From positions 1 through 12,345 of the forward strand of contig VHDM01000033.1 of NCBI GenBank assembly GCA_016876055.1: a stretch of 12,345 nucleotides of DNA, written 5' to 3'. Below, piece after piece: positions 1-7,710 of this stretch. Made by a program: the position numbers and the translations under genes. Below the pieces are notes generated by a model. The model was given only the letters and a program-made list of their open reading frames with translations. It was not told where the DNA came from and did not search any database. Position 1 is the first letter of the stretch. Each line of letters begins with the position of its first letter. The stretch is from Verrucomicrobiota bacterium (GTDB lineage: Bacteria > Verrucomicrobiota > Verrucomicrobiia > Methylacidiphilales > Verrucolacustridaceae).

Positions 1-747
1 CTAGAGCTTTTGGGCTACGGAAAGGGCGTAGTCCCGGTTCATCCGGGCAATCCAATCAGCCGAAATCTTCTTGGGACAAACCGCTTCACATGCGTACTGG
101 TTGGAACAATTTCCAAACCCAGCCGCATCCATCGCCTCCACCATCCTTTGGACCCGCTGCTTCCGTTCGGGCTGACCCTGCGGCAACAATCCCAAATGGG
201 ACACCTTCGCCGCCACAAACAACATCGCCGACCCGTTCCGACAGGCCGCCACACACGCCCCACAGCCAATGCAATGCGCCGCATCAAAAGCCTGCTCCGC
301 AACCTCTTTCCCAATCGGCATGGCGTTGGCATCCGGCGCCTGCCCCGTATTCACCGAAATAAATCCCCCCGCCTGCATGACCCGGTCAAAGGCCGACCGG
401 TCGGTCACCAGATCCTTGAGCACCGGAAAGGCGCGCGCCCGCCACGGTTCCACCGTCAAGGTCTCCCCGTCCTTGAAGGAACGGAGATACACCTGACAGG
501 TCGTGGCTCCGTCGTTCGGACCGTGCGGCTCCCCGTTGATCGCCATCGCACACGAGCCGCAAATTCCCTCCCGGCAGTCATGCTCAAACGCCACCGGTTC
601 CTTCCCCTCCCGCGTCAGCCGGTCGTTCAATACATCCATCATTTCCAAAAAGGACATGTTGGGATTCAGTCCCTCCAAGCCGTAAGCCTCAAACTTGCCT
701 GGATGATCCTTGCCCGGTTGCCGCCAGATCTTGAGATGCAGCTTCAT
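1..747 (-). CDS. sdhB: Succinate dehydrogenase/fumarate reductase iron-sulfur subunit
   Basis: This subunit carries electrons between the flavin of SdhA and the membrane quinone/heme subunit in complex II of the TCA cycle and respiratory chain. The 248-residue protein is complete; its TAG stop is the first three bases of the window. Seen: Cys58, Cys63, Cys66 and Cys84 for the [2Fe-2S] cluster. CIGCGACVAAC supplies Cys159, 162, 165 and 169, and Cys214, 220 and 224 complete the [4Fe-4S] and [3Fe-4S] clusters. Known: this C-terminal pattern (CIGCGACVAACRNGSAMLF) is typical of the B-type enzymes of Bacteroidota and relatives. The ATG overlaps the sdhA stop as ATGA, so translation is probably coupled, and a GGAG Shine-Dalgarno lies 6 nt upstream at 754-757. 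It is the last of the three sdh genes. What follows is outside the window. Direction of catalysis (succinate oxidation or fumarate reduction) cannot be read from the sequence. Confidence 0.97.
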   Translation of the reverse strand: MKLHLKIWRQPGKDHPGKFEAYGLEGLNPNMSFLEMMDVLNDRLTREGKEPVAFEHDCREGICGSCAMAINGEPHGPNDGATTCQVYLRSFKDGETLTVEPWRARAFPVLKDLVTDRSAFDRVMQAGGFISVNTGQAPDANAMPIGKEVAEQAFDAAHCIGCGACVAACRNGSAMLFVAAKVSHLGLLPQGQPERKQRVQRMVEAMDAAGFGNCSNQYACEAVCPKKISADWIARMNRDYALSVAQKL

Positions 748-2663
748 TTGTAGCTCCGCGTTGCGAGGCTGACCTCTTCATACTTCAGCGGTTCCGCGTG
801 ACGCACCGCCGCCTTGCCCTCGCCCGCGTACTCCCAGGCCGCCACATGGGCAAACGCTTCGTCCTTCCGGGTGCACTCCCCATCGGACGTTTGGTACTCC
901 TCCCGAAAATGACAACCACACGATTCCTCCCGCTCCAAGGCATCGCGGCACATCAGCTCCCCCAATTCCAAAAAGTCCGAAACGCGGCCCGCCTTTTCCA
1001 ACGACTGGTTCAGATCCTCCCCGCTGCCGGGCACGTTCACATCCTGCCAAAACTCCTGGCGCAGGGTCCGGATCGCCTCGATCCCCTGCTCCAGGCCCTT
1101 TCGGCTCCGGCTCATCCCACAGTGATCCCATAAGATCCTGCCCAGTTGCCGGTGAAACTCGCTCACCGGTCGCTTTCCTTTCACGCCGAGCAGCCTTTGG
1201 ATCCGCTTCTGCGTATCTTCGGTCGCCTGCCAAAACGCCTCCGTGTCGGCGGCCTGCTTCGGCCCGGCCGGTTTCTGCTGCGAAAGGTAGTCCCCGAGGG
1301 TGTACGGAATCACAAAATAGCCGTCCGCTAATCCCTGCATCAACGCGCTGGCCCCCAACCGGTTGGCCCCGTGGTCGGAGTAGTTTGCCTCCCCCAGCAC
1401 GAACAAGCCGGGAAGGTTGCTCATCAGATGATAATCCACCCACAATCCGCCCATGGTGTAGTGCACGGCGGGAAAAATCCGCATCGGCGCCCCGTAGGCG
1501 TTCTCGCCGGTGATCTCATGATACATGTTGAAGAGGTTGCCGTACCGCTCCTGCACCGTCCTCTGGCCCAGCCGGCTGATCGCCTCGGAAAAATCCATGT
1601 ACACCCCCAGCCCCGATCCCCCCACGCCGCGGCCTTCGTCGCACACCCGCTTCGCCGCGCGCGAGGCGATGTCCCGCGGTGCGAGATTTCCGTAGCTCGG
1701 ATAAATTCTCTCCAAGAAGTAATCCCTTTCCGCCTCGGGAATCTTCGCCGCCGGCCGGCGGTCGCCGGATTGCTTCGGTACCCAGACCCGCCCGTCATTC
1801 CGCAGCGATTCCGACATCAGCGTGAGCTTGGACTGATACTCGCCCGAGACCGGGATGCAGGTGGGATGGATCTGCGTGAAGCAGGGATTCGCAAAAGCGG
1901 CACCCCGCCGATGCGCCCGCCAGATCGCCGTGGCATTGGAACCGCGCGCGTAGGTGGAAAGATAGTAGGCGTTGCCATAGCCCCCGGTGCAGAGCAGGAC
2001 CGCATCCGCGGCGTGCGCCTTCAGCTCCCCCGTCACCAGGTTCCGGGTAATGATCCCCTGGGCCTTCCCGTCCGCCACCACCAGGTCGAGCATTTCGTGC
2101 CGCGGGAACATCTGCACGCGCCCCTGCCCGATTTGACGGTTGAGCGCTGCGTAGGCCCCCAACAGCAGCTGTTGGCCGGTGGCTCCCCGCGCATAGAAGG
2201 TCCGCGAAACCTGGGCGCCACCGAAGGAACGGTTCGCCAGCAGCCCGCCGTACTCCCGGGCGAAAGGCACACCCTGGGCCACGCACTGGTCGATGATGTT
2301 CATGCTGACCTCGGCCAACCGATAGACGCTCGCCTCGCGGGAGCGGAAATCCCCGCCCTTGATCGTGTCCTGGAACAGCCGGCGCACACTGTCCCCGTCG
2401 TTTTGGTAATTCTTGGCCGCGTTGATCCCGCCCTGGGCGGCGATCGAGTGGGCCCGGCGCGGGCTGTCGTGAAAACAGAAGGACTTCACCCGGTAGCCCA
2501 ACTCCGCCAACGAGGCGGCCGCCGAACCTCCGGCCAAACCGGTCCCCACCACAATCACCTCGTACTTCCGCTTGTTGGCCGGACTGACCAGCCGGACCGA
2601 GGCCTTGAAGTTCTTCCACTTGTCCGCCAAAGGGCCGGCGGGAACCCGGGCCTCCAGCTTCAC
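744..2663 (-). CDS. sdhA: Succinate dehydrogenase/fumarate reductase flavoprotein subunit
   Basis: This is the catalytic FAD subunit that oxidises succinate to fumarate (or the reverse). The open frame extends to 2738, but I place the start at the GTG at 2661-2663, which overlaps the sdhC TGA as GTGA. The longer frame would add 25 residues lying wholly inside sdhC and without family character. The resulting 639 residues are normal for B-type SdhA. Seen: the dinucleotide-binding VVGTGLAGGSAA at about residues 38-49; the AHSIAAQGG segment with His72, the expected site of covalent FAD attachment; IHPTCIPV and SESLRNDGRVWVP in the substrate/capping region; and the ANRLGASALMQGLADG active-site stretch. 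It sits between sdhC and sdhB with 4-nt overlaps on both sides, which argues for coupled, equimolar synthesis. A G-rich stretch about 10 nt upstream of the GTG could act as a weak ribosome site. Confidence 0.96.
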   Translation of the reverse strand: MKLEARVPAGPLADKWKNFKASVRLVSPANKRKYEVIVVGTGLAGGSAAASLAELGYRVKSFCFHDSPRRAHSIAAQGGINAAKNYQNDGDSVRRLFQDTIKGGDFRSREASVYRLAEVSMNIIDQCVAQGVPFAREYGGLLANRSFGGAQVSRTFYARGATGQQLLLGAYAALNRQIGQGRVQMFPRHEMLDLVVADGKAQGIITRNLVTGELKAHAADAVLLCTGGYGNAYYLSTYARGSNATAIWRAHRRGAAFANPCFTQIHPTCIPVSGEYQSKLTLMSESLRNDGRVWVPKQSGDRRPAAKIPEAERDYFLERIYPSYGNLAPRDIASRAAKRVCDEGRGVGGSGLGVYMDFSEAISRLGQRTVQERYGNLFNMYHEITGENAYGAPMRIFPAVHYTMGGLWVDYHLMSNLPGLFVLGEANYSDHGANRLGASALMQGLADGYFVIPYTLGDYLSQQKPAGPKQAADTEAFWQATEDTQKRIQRLLGVKGKRPVSEFHRQLGRILWDHCGMSRSRKGLEQGIEAIRTLRQEFWQDVNVPGSGEDLNQSLEKAGRVSDFLELGELMCRDALEREESCGCHFREEYQTSDGECTRKDEAFAHVAAWEYAGEGKAAVRHAEPLKYEEVSLATRSYK

Positions 2664-3370
2664 AGTTTCCAGACCCCCAGCAGCACGGCCACCGGGATGG
2701 AACTGAAACCCACAAACAGAATGACCGCCAGCGCCCACGAGGCGTTTTCAATCAACCTCGACAGAGCCCGGTCCCGGATTCCGATCGTCTGAAAGACGCT
2801 GGCCGCCCCGTGCCGCAAATGGAAAAAGAGCAGCCCCATCGCCAGCACGTAAAACCCGCTGATCAGCGGCTTGGAAAAACCGACCACCACCATCCGGTGC
2901 ACATCGTGCATCGTCCTGCCATCCACCACTGCCTCCATTTCCTGATAGGAACGGTCCACCACTTGGGCCGTGAAATGCAGCAGGTGGAAAACCACAAACC
3001 CGAGGATCACCGTGCCGCTGATCACCATGGTCACGCTCGCCCAAGTCAGACCCAGCCGCGCTTTCCGGCCCGTCACCGCATAGTTCATCGGTTTGGCGGC
3101 GCGGTTTTCCCGCGCCAGGGACAGCGCCCCCCAAATGTGCAGAACCGTTGCCACCAGGAGCGCGGCGCGAAAGCCCCAGAGCACCAAGGCGTTCGACTTG
3201 AGCAGTTCAGCGTAGCGGTTGATCGTGTCCGGCGTCGGCGCAAACATCTGCAAGTTGCCCGCCATGTGCACGATCACGAAAAAGATCAGAAAAAGACCCG
3301 TCAGGGCCACCACCCACTTTCGCCCGATGGAGGTCTTGAAAAAACCTAAGAACCCCGGAGAGGAATTCAT
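2660..3370 (-). CDS. sdhC: Succinate dehydrogenase cytochrome b558 subunit, B type
   Basis: This is the membrane anchor and quinone-reactive subunit of complex II. The 236-residue protein has five hydrophobic segments (about residues 18-40, 62-86, 108-134, 164-188 and 209-233). Histidines in or near four of them, His35, His78, His129/132 and His184/187, are the expected axial ligands of two b hemes. This single fused-type anchor, with no SdhD partner in the locus, marks the B-type enzyme. Gene order is C-A-B. The ATG is the first start after an in-frame TGA immediately upstream; there is no convincing Shine-Dalgarno. The gene is separated by 87 nt from the HAD gene upstream, where a 19-bp palindrome and a TTGACT hexamer lie, so it may begin its own transcript. 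The stop TGA overlaps the sdhA GTG. Confidence 0.95.
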   Translation of the reverse strand: MNSSPGFLGFFKTSIGRKWVVALTGLFLIFFVIVHMAGNLQMFAPTPDTINRYAELLKSNALVLWGFRAALLVATVLHIWGALSLARENRAAKPMNYAVTGRKARLGLTWASVTMVISGTVILGFVVFHLLHFTAQVVDRSYQEMEAVVDGRTMHDVHRMVVVGFSKPLISGFYVLAMGLLFFHLRHGAASVFQTIGIRDRALSRLIENASWALAVILFVGFSSIPVAVLLGVWKL

Positions 3371-3387
3371 CTGTCAGGCAACTCGTT

Positions 3388-3406
3388 GCACCTTGATTCA
3401 AGGTGC
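3388..3406. promoter_or_regulatory. Perfect 19-bp palindrome upstream of sdhC (putative operator)
   Basis: GCACCTTGATTCAAGGTGC has 9-bp arms around a single central base and ends 17 nt before the sdhC ATG. With a 1-nt centre it is a better DNA dimer-binding site than an RNA hairpin. No T-run follows it on the minus strand, so it is not a standard terminator of the HAD gene. A TTGACT hexamer (3423-3428, minus) lies 16 nt upstream and could be a -35, but no good -10 stands at 16-18 nt. A TTGAAT inside the palindrome would need a 21-nt spacer. A repressor or activator site for the sdh genes is an inference. Confidence 0.5.
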
Positions 3407-3457
3407 TCCCACCCTCCCGGGAAGTCAAAAGGCGTTCTCCCCTATTAGCAGGCAAGG

Positions 3458-4117
3458 CTAGAGCCCAAGGCTGGCTAATGCCTCCTCCAACCCCCTTTCA
3501 GGGCGGGACACCAGGGCCCAGCGCCAGCCCGCCCCTTCGGCACCCCGCTGATCGCTGTGGGGGTCGTCCCCCACCAGGGCACACTCCCCGGCGGTGACCC
3601 CCCCCGCCTGCTCGGCTTTTCGGAAAATTTCCAGGCCGGGCTTTTCCGCCCCCACTTCCTCGGAAATCAGCACCGGATCCAGGCGCTCGGCCCAACGAAA
3701 TCCTGCCAGCACCTGCCGCAACCGCGGATCCCAGTTGGACAAAATTCCTGTGCGGATGCCCCGCTCGTGGAGCCGAGCCAGCACCGCTTCCGTCTCCGGA
3801 AAATCCCTCCAGGCATCCGGACGGGCAAAATGGGCATAGACCTCATCAAAATAGTCGTCGAACGGGAAACCTTCCGGCAACCCCCCGGCTTCGACGCTGG
3901 CTTTCAGGATCCTTTTCCAACCTTCCCGCCCCAGGGTTCCATCCAACCCAGCTCCCTCAGCGCTTCTTTTTTTCCACGCGGTCCGGAATCCATGGTCCAA
4001 AGGCTCCTCCTCCGCTGGCCAGCCGTAGTGACTTGCGAAACGCGCATAGGTCCGCCCCACCGGCTCCGCCGTCCGCAACAACGTTCCGCCGGCGTCGAAA
4101 AAGACCGCCCGAATCAC
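3458..4117 (-). CDS. HAD-superfamily hydrolase (DAGGT motif I variant)
   Basis: This 219-residue cytosolic protein has the Rossmannoid fold and helical cap of HAD subfamily I. Seen: motif I FFDAGGTL with the nucleophile Asp8; motif II ILSNWD (Ser127); Lys159 in GAEKPGLEIF (motif III); and motif IV VGDDPHSD (Asp184/185, Asp189). The usual DxDGT acid/base Asp is Gly10 here. That also occurs in some HDHD3/REG-2-like members, so this may be a phosphatase of unknown substrate or one with altered chemistry. The start is a GTG (4115-4117) overlapping the folC stop as GTGA; GAAGGTG just upstream can serve as ribosome site. It is the last gene of the protease-comF-accD-folC run, and its substrate cannot be inferred from those neighbours. 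Confidence 0.88.
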   Translation of the reverse strand: MIRAVFFDAGGTLLRTAEPVGRTYARFASHYGWPAEEEPLDHGFRTAWKKRSAEGAGLDGTLGREGWKRILKASVEAGGLPEGFPFDDYFDEVYAHFARPDAWRDFPETEAVLARLHERGIRTGILSNWDPRLRQVLAGFRWAERLDPVLISEEVGAEKPGLEIFRKAEQAGGVTAGECALVGDDPHSDQRGAEGAGWRWALVSRPERGLEEALASLGL

Positions 4118-5292
4118 GCCACCTTCACCCCCTGTCCTCGCAACACTTCACCCGCCAGAACCAAAGAGCCAAGCACCAGCGTGGCCTGATTGTTTTTCTT
4201 CTCTTCGTTCATCGCCTCAGCCACAGACCCAAAAAATCGATCGGGCGAAACCGGCCAGGTCAGCGGGTCCGAGCCCCGCACCCCCGGCAGGGCCACGCCC
4301 CAGAGCTCGGCACCCGTCCTCCGAATTTTTTGGAGCATCGCCCCCATCGCCTTGTCCCTTAGGCATCCGAAGATCACCCGATCCGGCCCTCTCCCCATCA
4401 TCTGCTTCCATGTTTGCAGGGCCGCTTCCACCCCCTGCTCGTTGTGGGCCCCATCTAAAACCAAAAGCGGGGTTTTTCGCAACACCGTGAACCGCGCCAT
4501 CCATCGCGTCCGAGCCAGCCCCCGCTGGATGATGAACTCGGGAAAAGAGAGATAGCGCGCCGCCGCCACGGCCAGAGCCGCATTTTGCCGCTGGTGACCC
4601 CCGGCCAACGAAAACTGGCTGTTCGAACGCGGCCCGACAATTTTCCAGGGACAGCGCAACTGTCGGGCCCGTTGGGCCAGCACCCGCTTCGCCTCGGCGG
4701 GCCAGGGCGCCGAAAAGACCGGCACGCACCGTTTCAAAATTCCCGCCTTTTCCCGGCCGAGATTTTCATACCCCTGCCCTAAAATTTCCTCGTGGTCGCG
4801 ACCCAGCGGGGTCAGCAGGCATAATTCCGGCTGCACCACGTTGGTGGCGTCCAGCCTCCCGCCCAGGCCCGTCTCCCACACCACAAAATCCACCCCAGCC
4901 GACCGAAAAATCCTCAGGGCCAGCGCTGTCGCCGCCTCGAAAAAGGTCGGCCGACTGGACCACGGAATCTTCCGTAAAATTTTTACAAGAGACCTTAACT
5001 CCTTCTCGAGGTTCCGGACCCCCACCGGCACGCCCCCGAGCCGAAAGCGCTCCCGGAAATCCACGAGATGGGGAGAGGTGTAAAGCCCCGGGAAAAAACC
5101 GGCCGCCCTTAAAATAGAATCCAGCGCCGCCGCTGTGGAGCCCTTCCCGTTGGTTCCGGCAATATGGATGAAATTCAAATCCCGCTCGGGATGTCCCAGC
5201 CGGGCCAACAGCGCCCGCGTCCGTTCCAGACCGGGCCGGATGCCGGCGGCGCAGACCGCCTCCAGCCGGGCAACGGGATCGTTTCGCTTCAG
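4114..5292 (-). CDS. folC: Folylpolyglutamate synthase / dihydrofolate synthase family
   Basis: The enzyme adds glutamate to dihydropteroate and/or folates with ATP in the cytosol. Seen (392-residue model): P-loop GTNGKGS at 46-52; YTSPHL at 71-76; ETGLGGRLDATN at 140-151; the RDH stretch with His167; EKAGIL near Lys182; and DGAHN at 280-284 in the C-terminal Mur-ligase-like domain. The first standard start is TTG at 5206-5208, but it cuts into the conserved N-terminal helix. The 28 residues upstream, including AAGIRPGLERTRAL, read as family sequence and hold no ATG, GTG or TTG. I therefore start at CTG 5290-5292, which overlaps the accD TGA as CTGA, the same geometry as other junctions in this locus. 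accD-folC adjacency is common in bacteria. The family is certain; the exact start is an inference (about 0.65). Confidence 0.93.
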   Translation of the reverse strand: MKRNDPVARLEAVCAAGIRPGLERTRALLARLGHPERDLNFIHIAGTNGKGSTAAALDSILRAAGFFPGLYTSPHLVDFRERFRLGGVPVGVRNLEKELRSLVKILRKIPWSSRPTFFEAATALALRIFRSAGVDFVVWETGLGGRLDATNVVQPELCLLTPLGRDHEEILGQGYENLGREKAGILKRCVPVFSAPWPAEAKRVLAQRARQLRCPWKIVGPRSNSQFSLAGGHQRQNAALAVAAARYLSFPEFIIQRGLARTRWMARFTVLRKTPLLVLDGAHNEQGVEAALQTWKQMMGRGPDRVIFGCLRDKAMGAMLQKIRRTGAELWGVALPGVRGSDPLTWPVSPDRFFGSVAEAMNEEKKNNQATLVLGSLVLAGEVLRGQGVKVA

Positions 5293-6131
5293 AGGTAGCG
5301 CAGCAGACGCGCAAGCGTCTCTTTCATCTCCGGACGAGGCACGATCAGATCGATCAGCCCGCGTTCGTGGAGGAATTCGGAAGTCTGAAACCCTTTGGGT
5401 AGCTCCTGCTGGGTCGTTTCCTTGATCACGCGGGCGCCGGCAAACCCGATCATCGCCTTCGGCTCGGCCACGATCACGTCTCCCAAGGAGGCATAACTGG
5501 CCATCACCCCGGCCATCGTCGGATTGGTCAGGACGGACACAAACGGCAGGCCGGCTGCGCCGAGCCGTGCCAAAGCCCCACTCGTTTTGGCCATCTGCAT
5601 CAAACTAAACATACCTTCATACATCCGTGCCCCGCCGGAGGCGGAAAAAACCACCACCGGCGCTTTTTTCTGCAGGCCGCGCTCGATCGTCCGCGTCACC
5701 TTCTCCCCCACCACCGCGCCCATGCTCCCGCCCAAAAAAGAAAACTCCATCGCCGCCAGAGCAACATCCCGACCGCCGATCTTCCCCGTGCCGGTGATAA
5801 TCGCGTCCTTGAGACCGGTCTTTTTGCGGTTGGCCTTCAGTTTGCTGGTATAGCTGGCCACGCCCTTGAACTGCAGAACATCCACCGCCTCCATCCCCGC
5901 GTCCACCTCCTGAAATTTTCCGGCGTCGCAAACCGAGACCAGCCGCTCCCTTGCCCCCAGCGGAAAATGAAACGAACATTTCGGGCAGACCTGCAGAGCT
6001 TTTTTTAAAACCTGGTTATAAACCATTTCGCTGCAGCCGGGACATTTCGTCCACAGTCCGCTCGGTACTCCGCGGACCCGGGGCTTGGACTCCTTGCGGG
6101 GCTCGTACTTTCTTCGTTCGAAAACAGGCAT
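5289..6131 (-). CDS. accD: Acetyl-CoA carboxylase carboxyltransferase subunit beta
   Basis: This is the zinc-binding half of the carboxyltransferase, which moves the carboxyl group from biotin-BCCP to acetyl-CoA to give malonyl-CoA for fatty acid synthesis. The 280 residues match the usual length. Seen: a four-cysteine zinc ribbon (Cys30, Cys33, Cys49, Cys52); the crotonase-fold GGSMGAVVGEK at 134-144; SASGGARMYEG at 164-173; and AEPKAMIGFAGARVI at 222-236. PTMAGVMAS at 204-212 has Ala where E. coli AccD has Gly (PTMGGV). The ATG is preceded by a C-rich leader with no Shine-Dalgarno, 14 nt after the comF stop. The partner subunit accA lies about 1.6 kb away on the other strand. Confidence 0.96.
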   Translation of the reverse strand: MPVFERRKYEPRKESKPRVRGVPSGLWTKCPGCSEMVYNQVLKKALQVCPKCSFHFPLGARERLVSVCDAGKFQEVDAGMEAVDVLQFKGVASYTSKLKANRKKTGLKDAIITGTGKIGGRDVALAAMEFSFLGGSMGAVVGEKVTRTIERGLQKKAPVVVFSASGGARMYEGMFSLMQMAKTSGALARLGAAGLPFVSVLTNPTMAGVMASYASLGDVIVAEPKAMIGFAGARVIKETTQQELPKGFQTSEFLHERGLIDLIVPRPEMKETLARLLRYL

Positions 6132-6145
6132 GGTTGGGGGGGAGG

Positions 6146-6808
6146 TTATCTTCGCGCCACGGTCAGGGCGACGACTTCCGCGGCTCCCGCCCGGCGCAGG
6201 ATCCGCGCACAGGCATCCACGGTGGCCCCGGTCGTGAACACGTCATCACAGATTACCAACCGCCTTCCCCGGGGGTCAAACCCCCCAGCCAGCTCCAGCG
6301 AGCCTCTCAAATTCCGCAACCGCTCCGCCCGGGTCAGCCGGGCCTGTGGCAAGGTCGCCTTGACCCTTCGCAAAGCCTCCACCACCGGCACGCCTACCCG
6401 TTTCCCCGCCCAATCGGCGATCTCCGCGCTCTGGTTAAAGCCCCTCTTCTTCCTTCGGTCCGGATGCAGGGGCACGGGCACCAGCGCATCCCACGCTTCC
6501 CCCGCATAGTGCTGGCGATATCCGTCCTCCAGCCATCGCCCCAGCCACGGGCGCAGGTGAAACTGTCGCCGGTATTTAAATCCCAGGATCGCCTCCCGTA
6601 CGCTCCCCTTTTCCAAATACGCCGCCCGCAGCCGACTCAACGCCCACTCCCGCTCTCCGCAGTTGGCACAGACAAACGATTCCGCCACCGGACGAGGAAA
6701 CGGCTCTGCACAGCGTTCGCAAAAGGGTCGTGCCAGGCGCGGCCAGGGTCGGGGCGGACGCACCGCCGGAAACATCAGGCCGAGGATGCCCTCAATCCAA
6801 ACGCGCAC
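6146..6808 (-). CDS. comF: ComF-family phosphoribosyltransferase-like protein
   Basis: ComF proteins are linked to DNA uptake/transformation in naturally competent bacteria, where the protein acts in the cytosol with the ComFA helicase, but they are widespread and the role outside competence is unclear. In this 220-residue protein I see one four-cysteine zinc-binding unit (Cys30, Cys33, Cys47, Cys50), the ALVPVPLHPDRRKKRGFNQS segment at 108-127, and the PRPP-loop LVICDDVFTTGATVDAC at 184-200. Many ComF proteins carry another Cys pair at the very N-terminus near the FP motif. Here FPAVRPPRP has none. The start is a GTG inside the end of the protease gene (17-nt overlap), with a G-run about 10 nt upstream. 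The ATG at 6773-6775 is an alternative that would lose 11 residues. No other competence gene is in the window. Confidence 0.88.
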   Translation of the reverse strand: MRVWIEGILGLMFPAVRPPRPWPRLARPFCERCAEPFPRPVAESFVCANCGEREWALSRLRAAYLEKGSVREAILGFKYRRQFHLRPWLGRWLEDGYRQHYAGEAWDALVPVPLHPDRRKKRGFNQSAEIADWAGKRVGVPVVEALRRVKATLPQARLTRAERLRNLRGSLELAGGFDPRGRRLVICDDVFTTGATVDACARILRRAGAAEVVALTVARR

Positions 6809-7649
6809 GGATCGGTCGCCCCCAAAGCGCGCACGCCACCAATAGCAAAAGCAAAAAGGGAATCGGCCCCGCCTCCAACGAAGGCCCCCACCAACCCGCC
6901 GTCGCCTGGGCTTTCACACTCCAGCCGCCGTCGCAGATCCGCAGACCCGCCACCCAGCCGGCGTGGAGCCCGATCGCCGCCCATAGACTCTGCTGCTGCC
7001 AAGTGATCCGGGCCAGGACCAGGCCCGCCACAAAAAGACCGGCCAGCTTCCAGAGATCCACCGGAGCGGCCCATAGCTGCAAATTTGACCAGCCAACCAA
7101 ACCGGCCAACACCCCCTCCGGAAGATCGGCGTTGGGCCGGAGGAAGTGAACAGCGGCGAACACAGCCGCGTTGACTGCAAGGAGCACCACTGCCGGTTTC
7201 TCCCCGGCCGCTTTCCAAAAGGCCAGCCCCAGCACACCCCGGAAGAAAAATTCCTCCAGCACCGCCACCAGGATGCCGGTCGCCAAGGCCCCCGCCCACA
7301 GGTCGATGCCCGGGAGGCCCGACCAATTCCTGACTCCAAGAAGATTCTGGATCCACGCGGTCGCCGCCACCATCGCCACCCCAAAAACTCCCCACCCCAA
7401 CACCCGCAGACCCGCCGCCACCCGATTCCCGGTCATAAAAAACCGTTTGGGTCCATCTTTCCAAAACCAAAACAGCACCGGAACCAGCGCCAACGCCACC
7501 CCTAGCTGGACCCGCCCGAAAATCCGTGGCGAGGTGAACATGCCCGGCACCACCGCCTCCACCGCGAGTCGCACCGCCGGAAACAGCAACGCGGTTACCA
7601 CGATCCACACCCCAAAAAAAGCCGCCACCCCCTTCCATCCTCGATTCAT
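6792..7649 (-). CDS. CPBP-family intramembrane metalloprotease
   Basis: This 285-residue, strongly hydrophobic protein has about seven to eight membrane segments. Seen: the CPBP (CAAX protease/Abi, Rce1-like) motifs LEEFFFRG with Glu132, Glu133 and Arg137; FAAVH with His168; and a third conserved-type histidine in GLHAGW (His229). In characterised relatives these residues bind the metal and activate water. Substrates of bacterial members are mostly unknown (CAAX-like processing, bacteriocin immunity, signalling), and nothing here tells which. The frame is open to a GTG at 7667, but I chose the ATG at 7647-7649 because AGGATAAGG stands directly upstream and the extra six residues are polar. 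It is the first gene of the leftward run and diverges from accA across about 100 nt. Confidence 0.87.
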   Translation of the reverse strand: MNRGWKGVAAFFGVWIVVTALLFPAVRLAVEAVVPGMFTSPRIFGRVQLGVALALVPVLFWFWKDGPKRFFMTGNRVAAGLRVLGWGVFGVAMVAATAWIQNLLGVRNWSGLPGIDLWAGALATGILVAVLEEFFFRGVLGLAFWKAAGEKPAVVLLAVNAAVFAAVHFLRPNADLPEGVLAGLVGWSNLQLWAAPVDLWKLAGLFVAGLVLARITWQQQSLWAAIGLHAGWVAGLRICDGGWSVKAQATAGWWGPSLEAGPIPFLLLLLVACALWGRPIRARLD

Positions 7650-7691
7650 CGCCTTATCCTGTCGCACTCCCCGACCTCATGAAACCCCTTT

Positions 7692-7706
7692 CTCCCCGCT
7701 GGGGAG
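7692..7706. repeat. Short inverted repeat in the CPBP-accA intergenic region
   Basis: CTCCCC and GGGGAG arms (6 bp) flank a GCT loop, just upstream of the proposed accA -35 hexamer. It could be a protein-binding site or a small hairpin in the 5' region of the divergent protease transcript. No T-run follows on either strand, so I do not call it a terminator. Confidence 0.4.
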
Positions 7707-7710
7707 CCGT

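Noticed and set aside
2664..2738. Longer sdhA with 25 extra N-terminal residues
   Set aside because: The extension lies wholly within sdhC. The GTG in the GTGA overlap gives the normal family N-terminus.
1371..2792. Long plus-strand open frame (473 codons) opposite sdhA
   Set aside because: It mirrors the codon bias of a certain sdhA gene, has no family features and is Pro/Arg/His-rich as antisense frames in GC-rich DNA are. The same holds for other antisense frames such as 10-753 and 5951-7006.
3444..3479. ATTAGC/GCTAAT inverted repeat around the HAD stop codon as a terminator
   Set aside because: The arms are 6 bp with a 24-nt interior that folds poorly, and no T-run follows on the minus strand.
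6146..7649. comF plus CPBP protease as a competence or immunity island
   Set aside because: Both families are widespread singletons. There is no other competence, toxin or bacteriocin gene, and they sit in a housekeeping operon.
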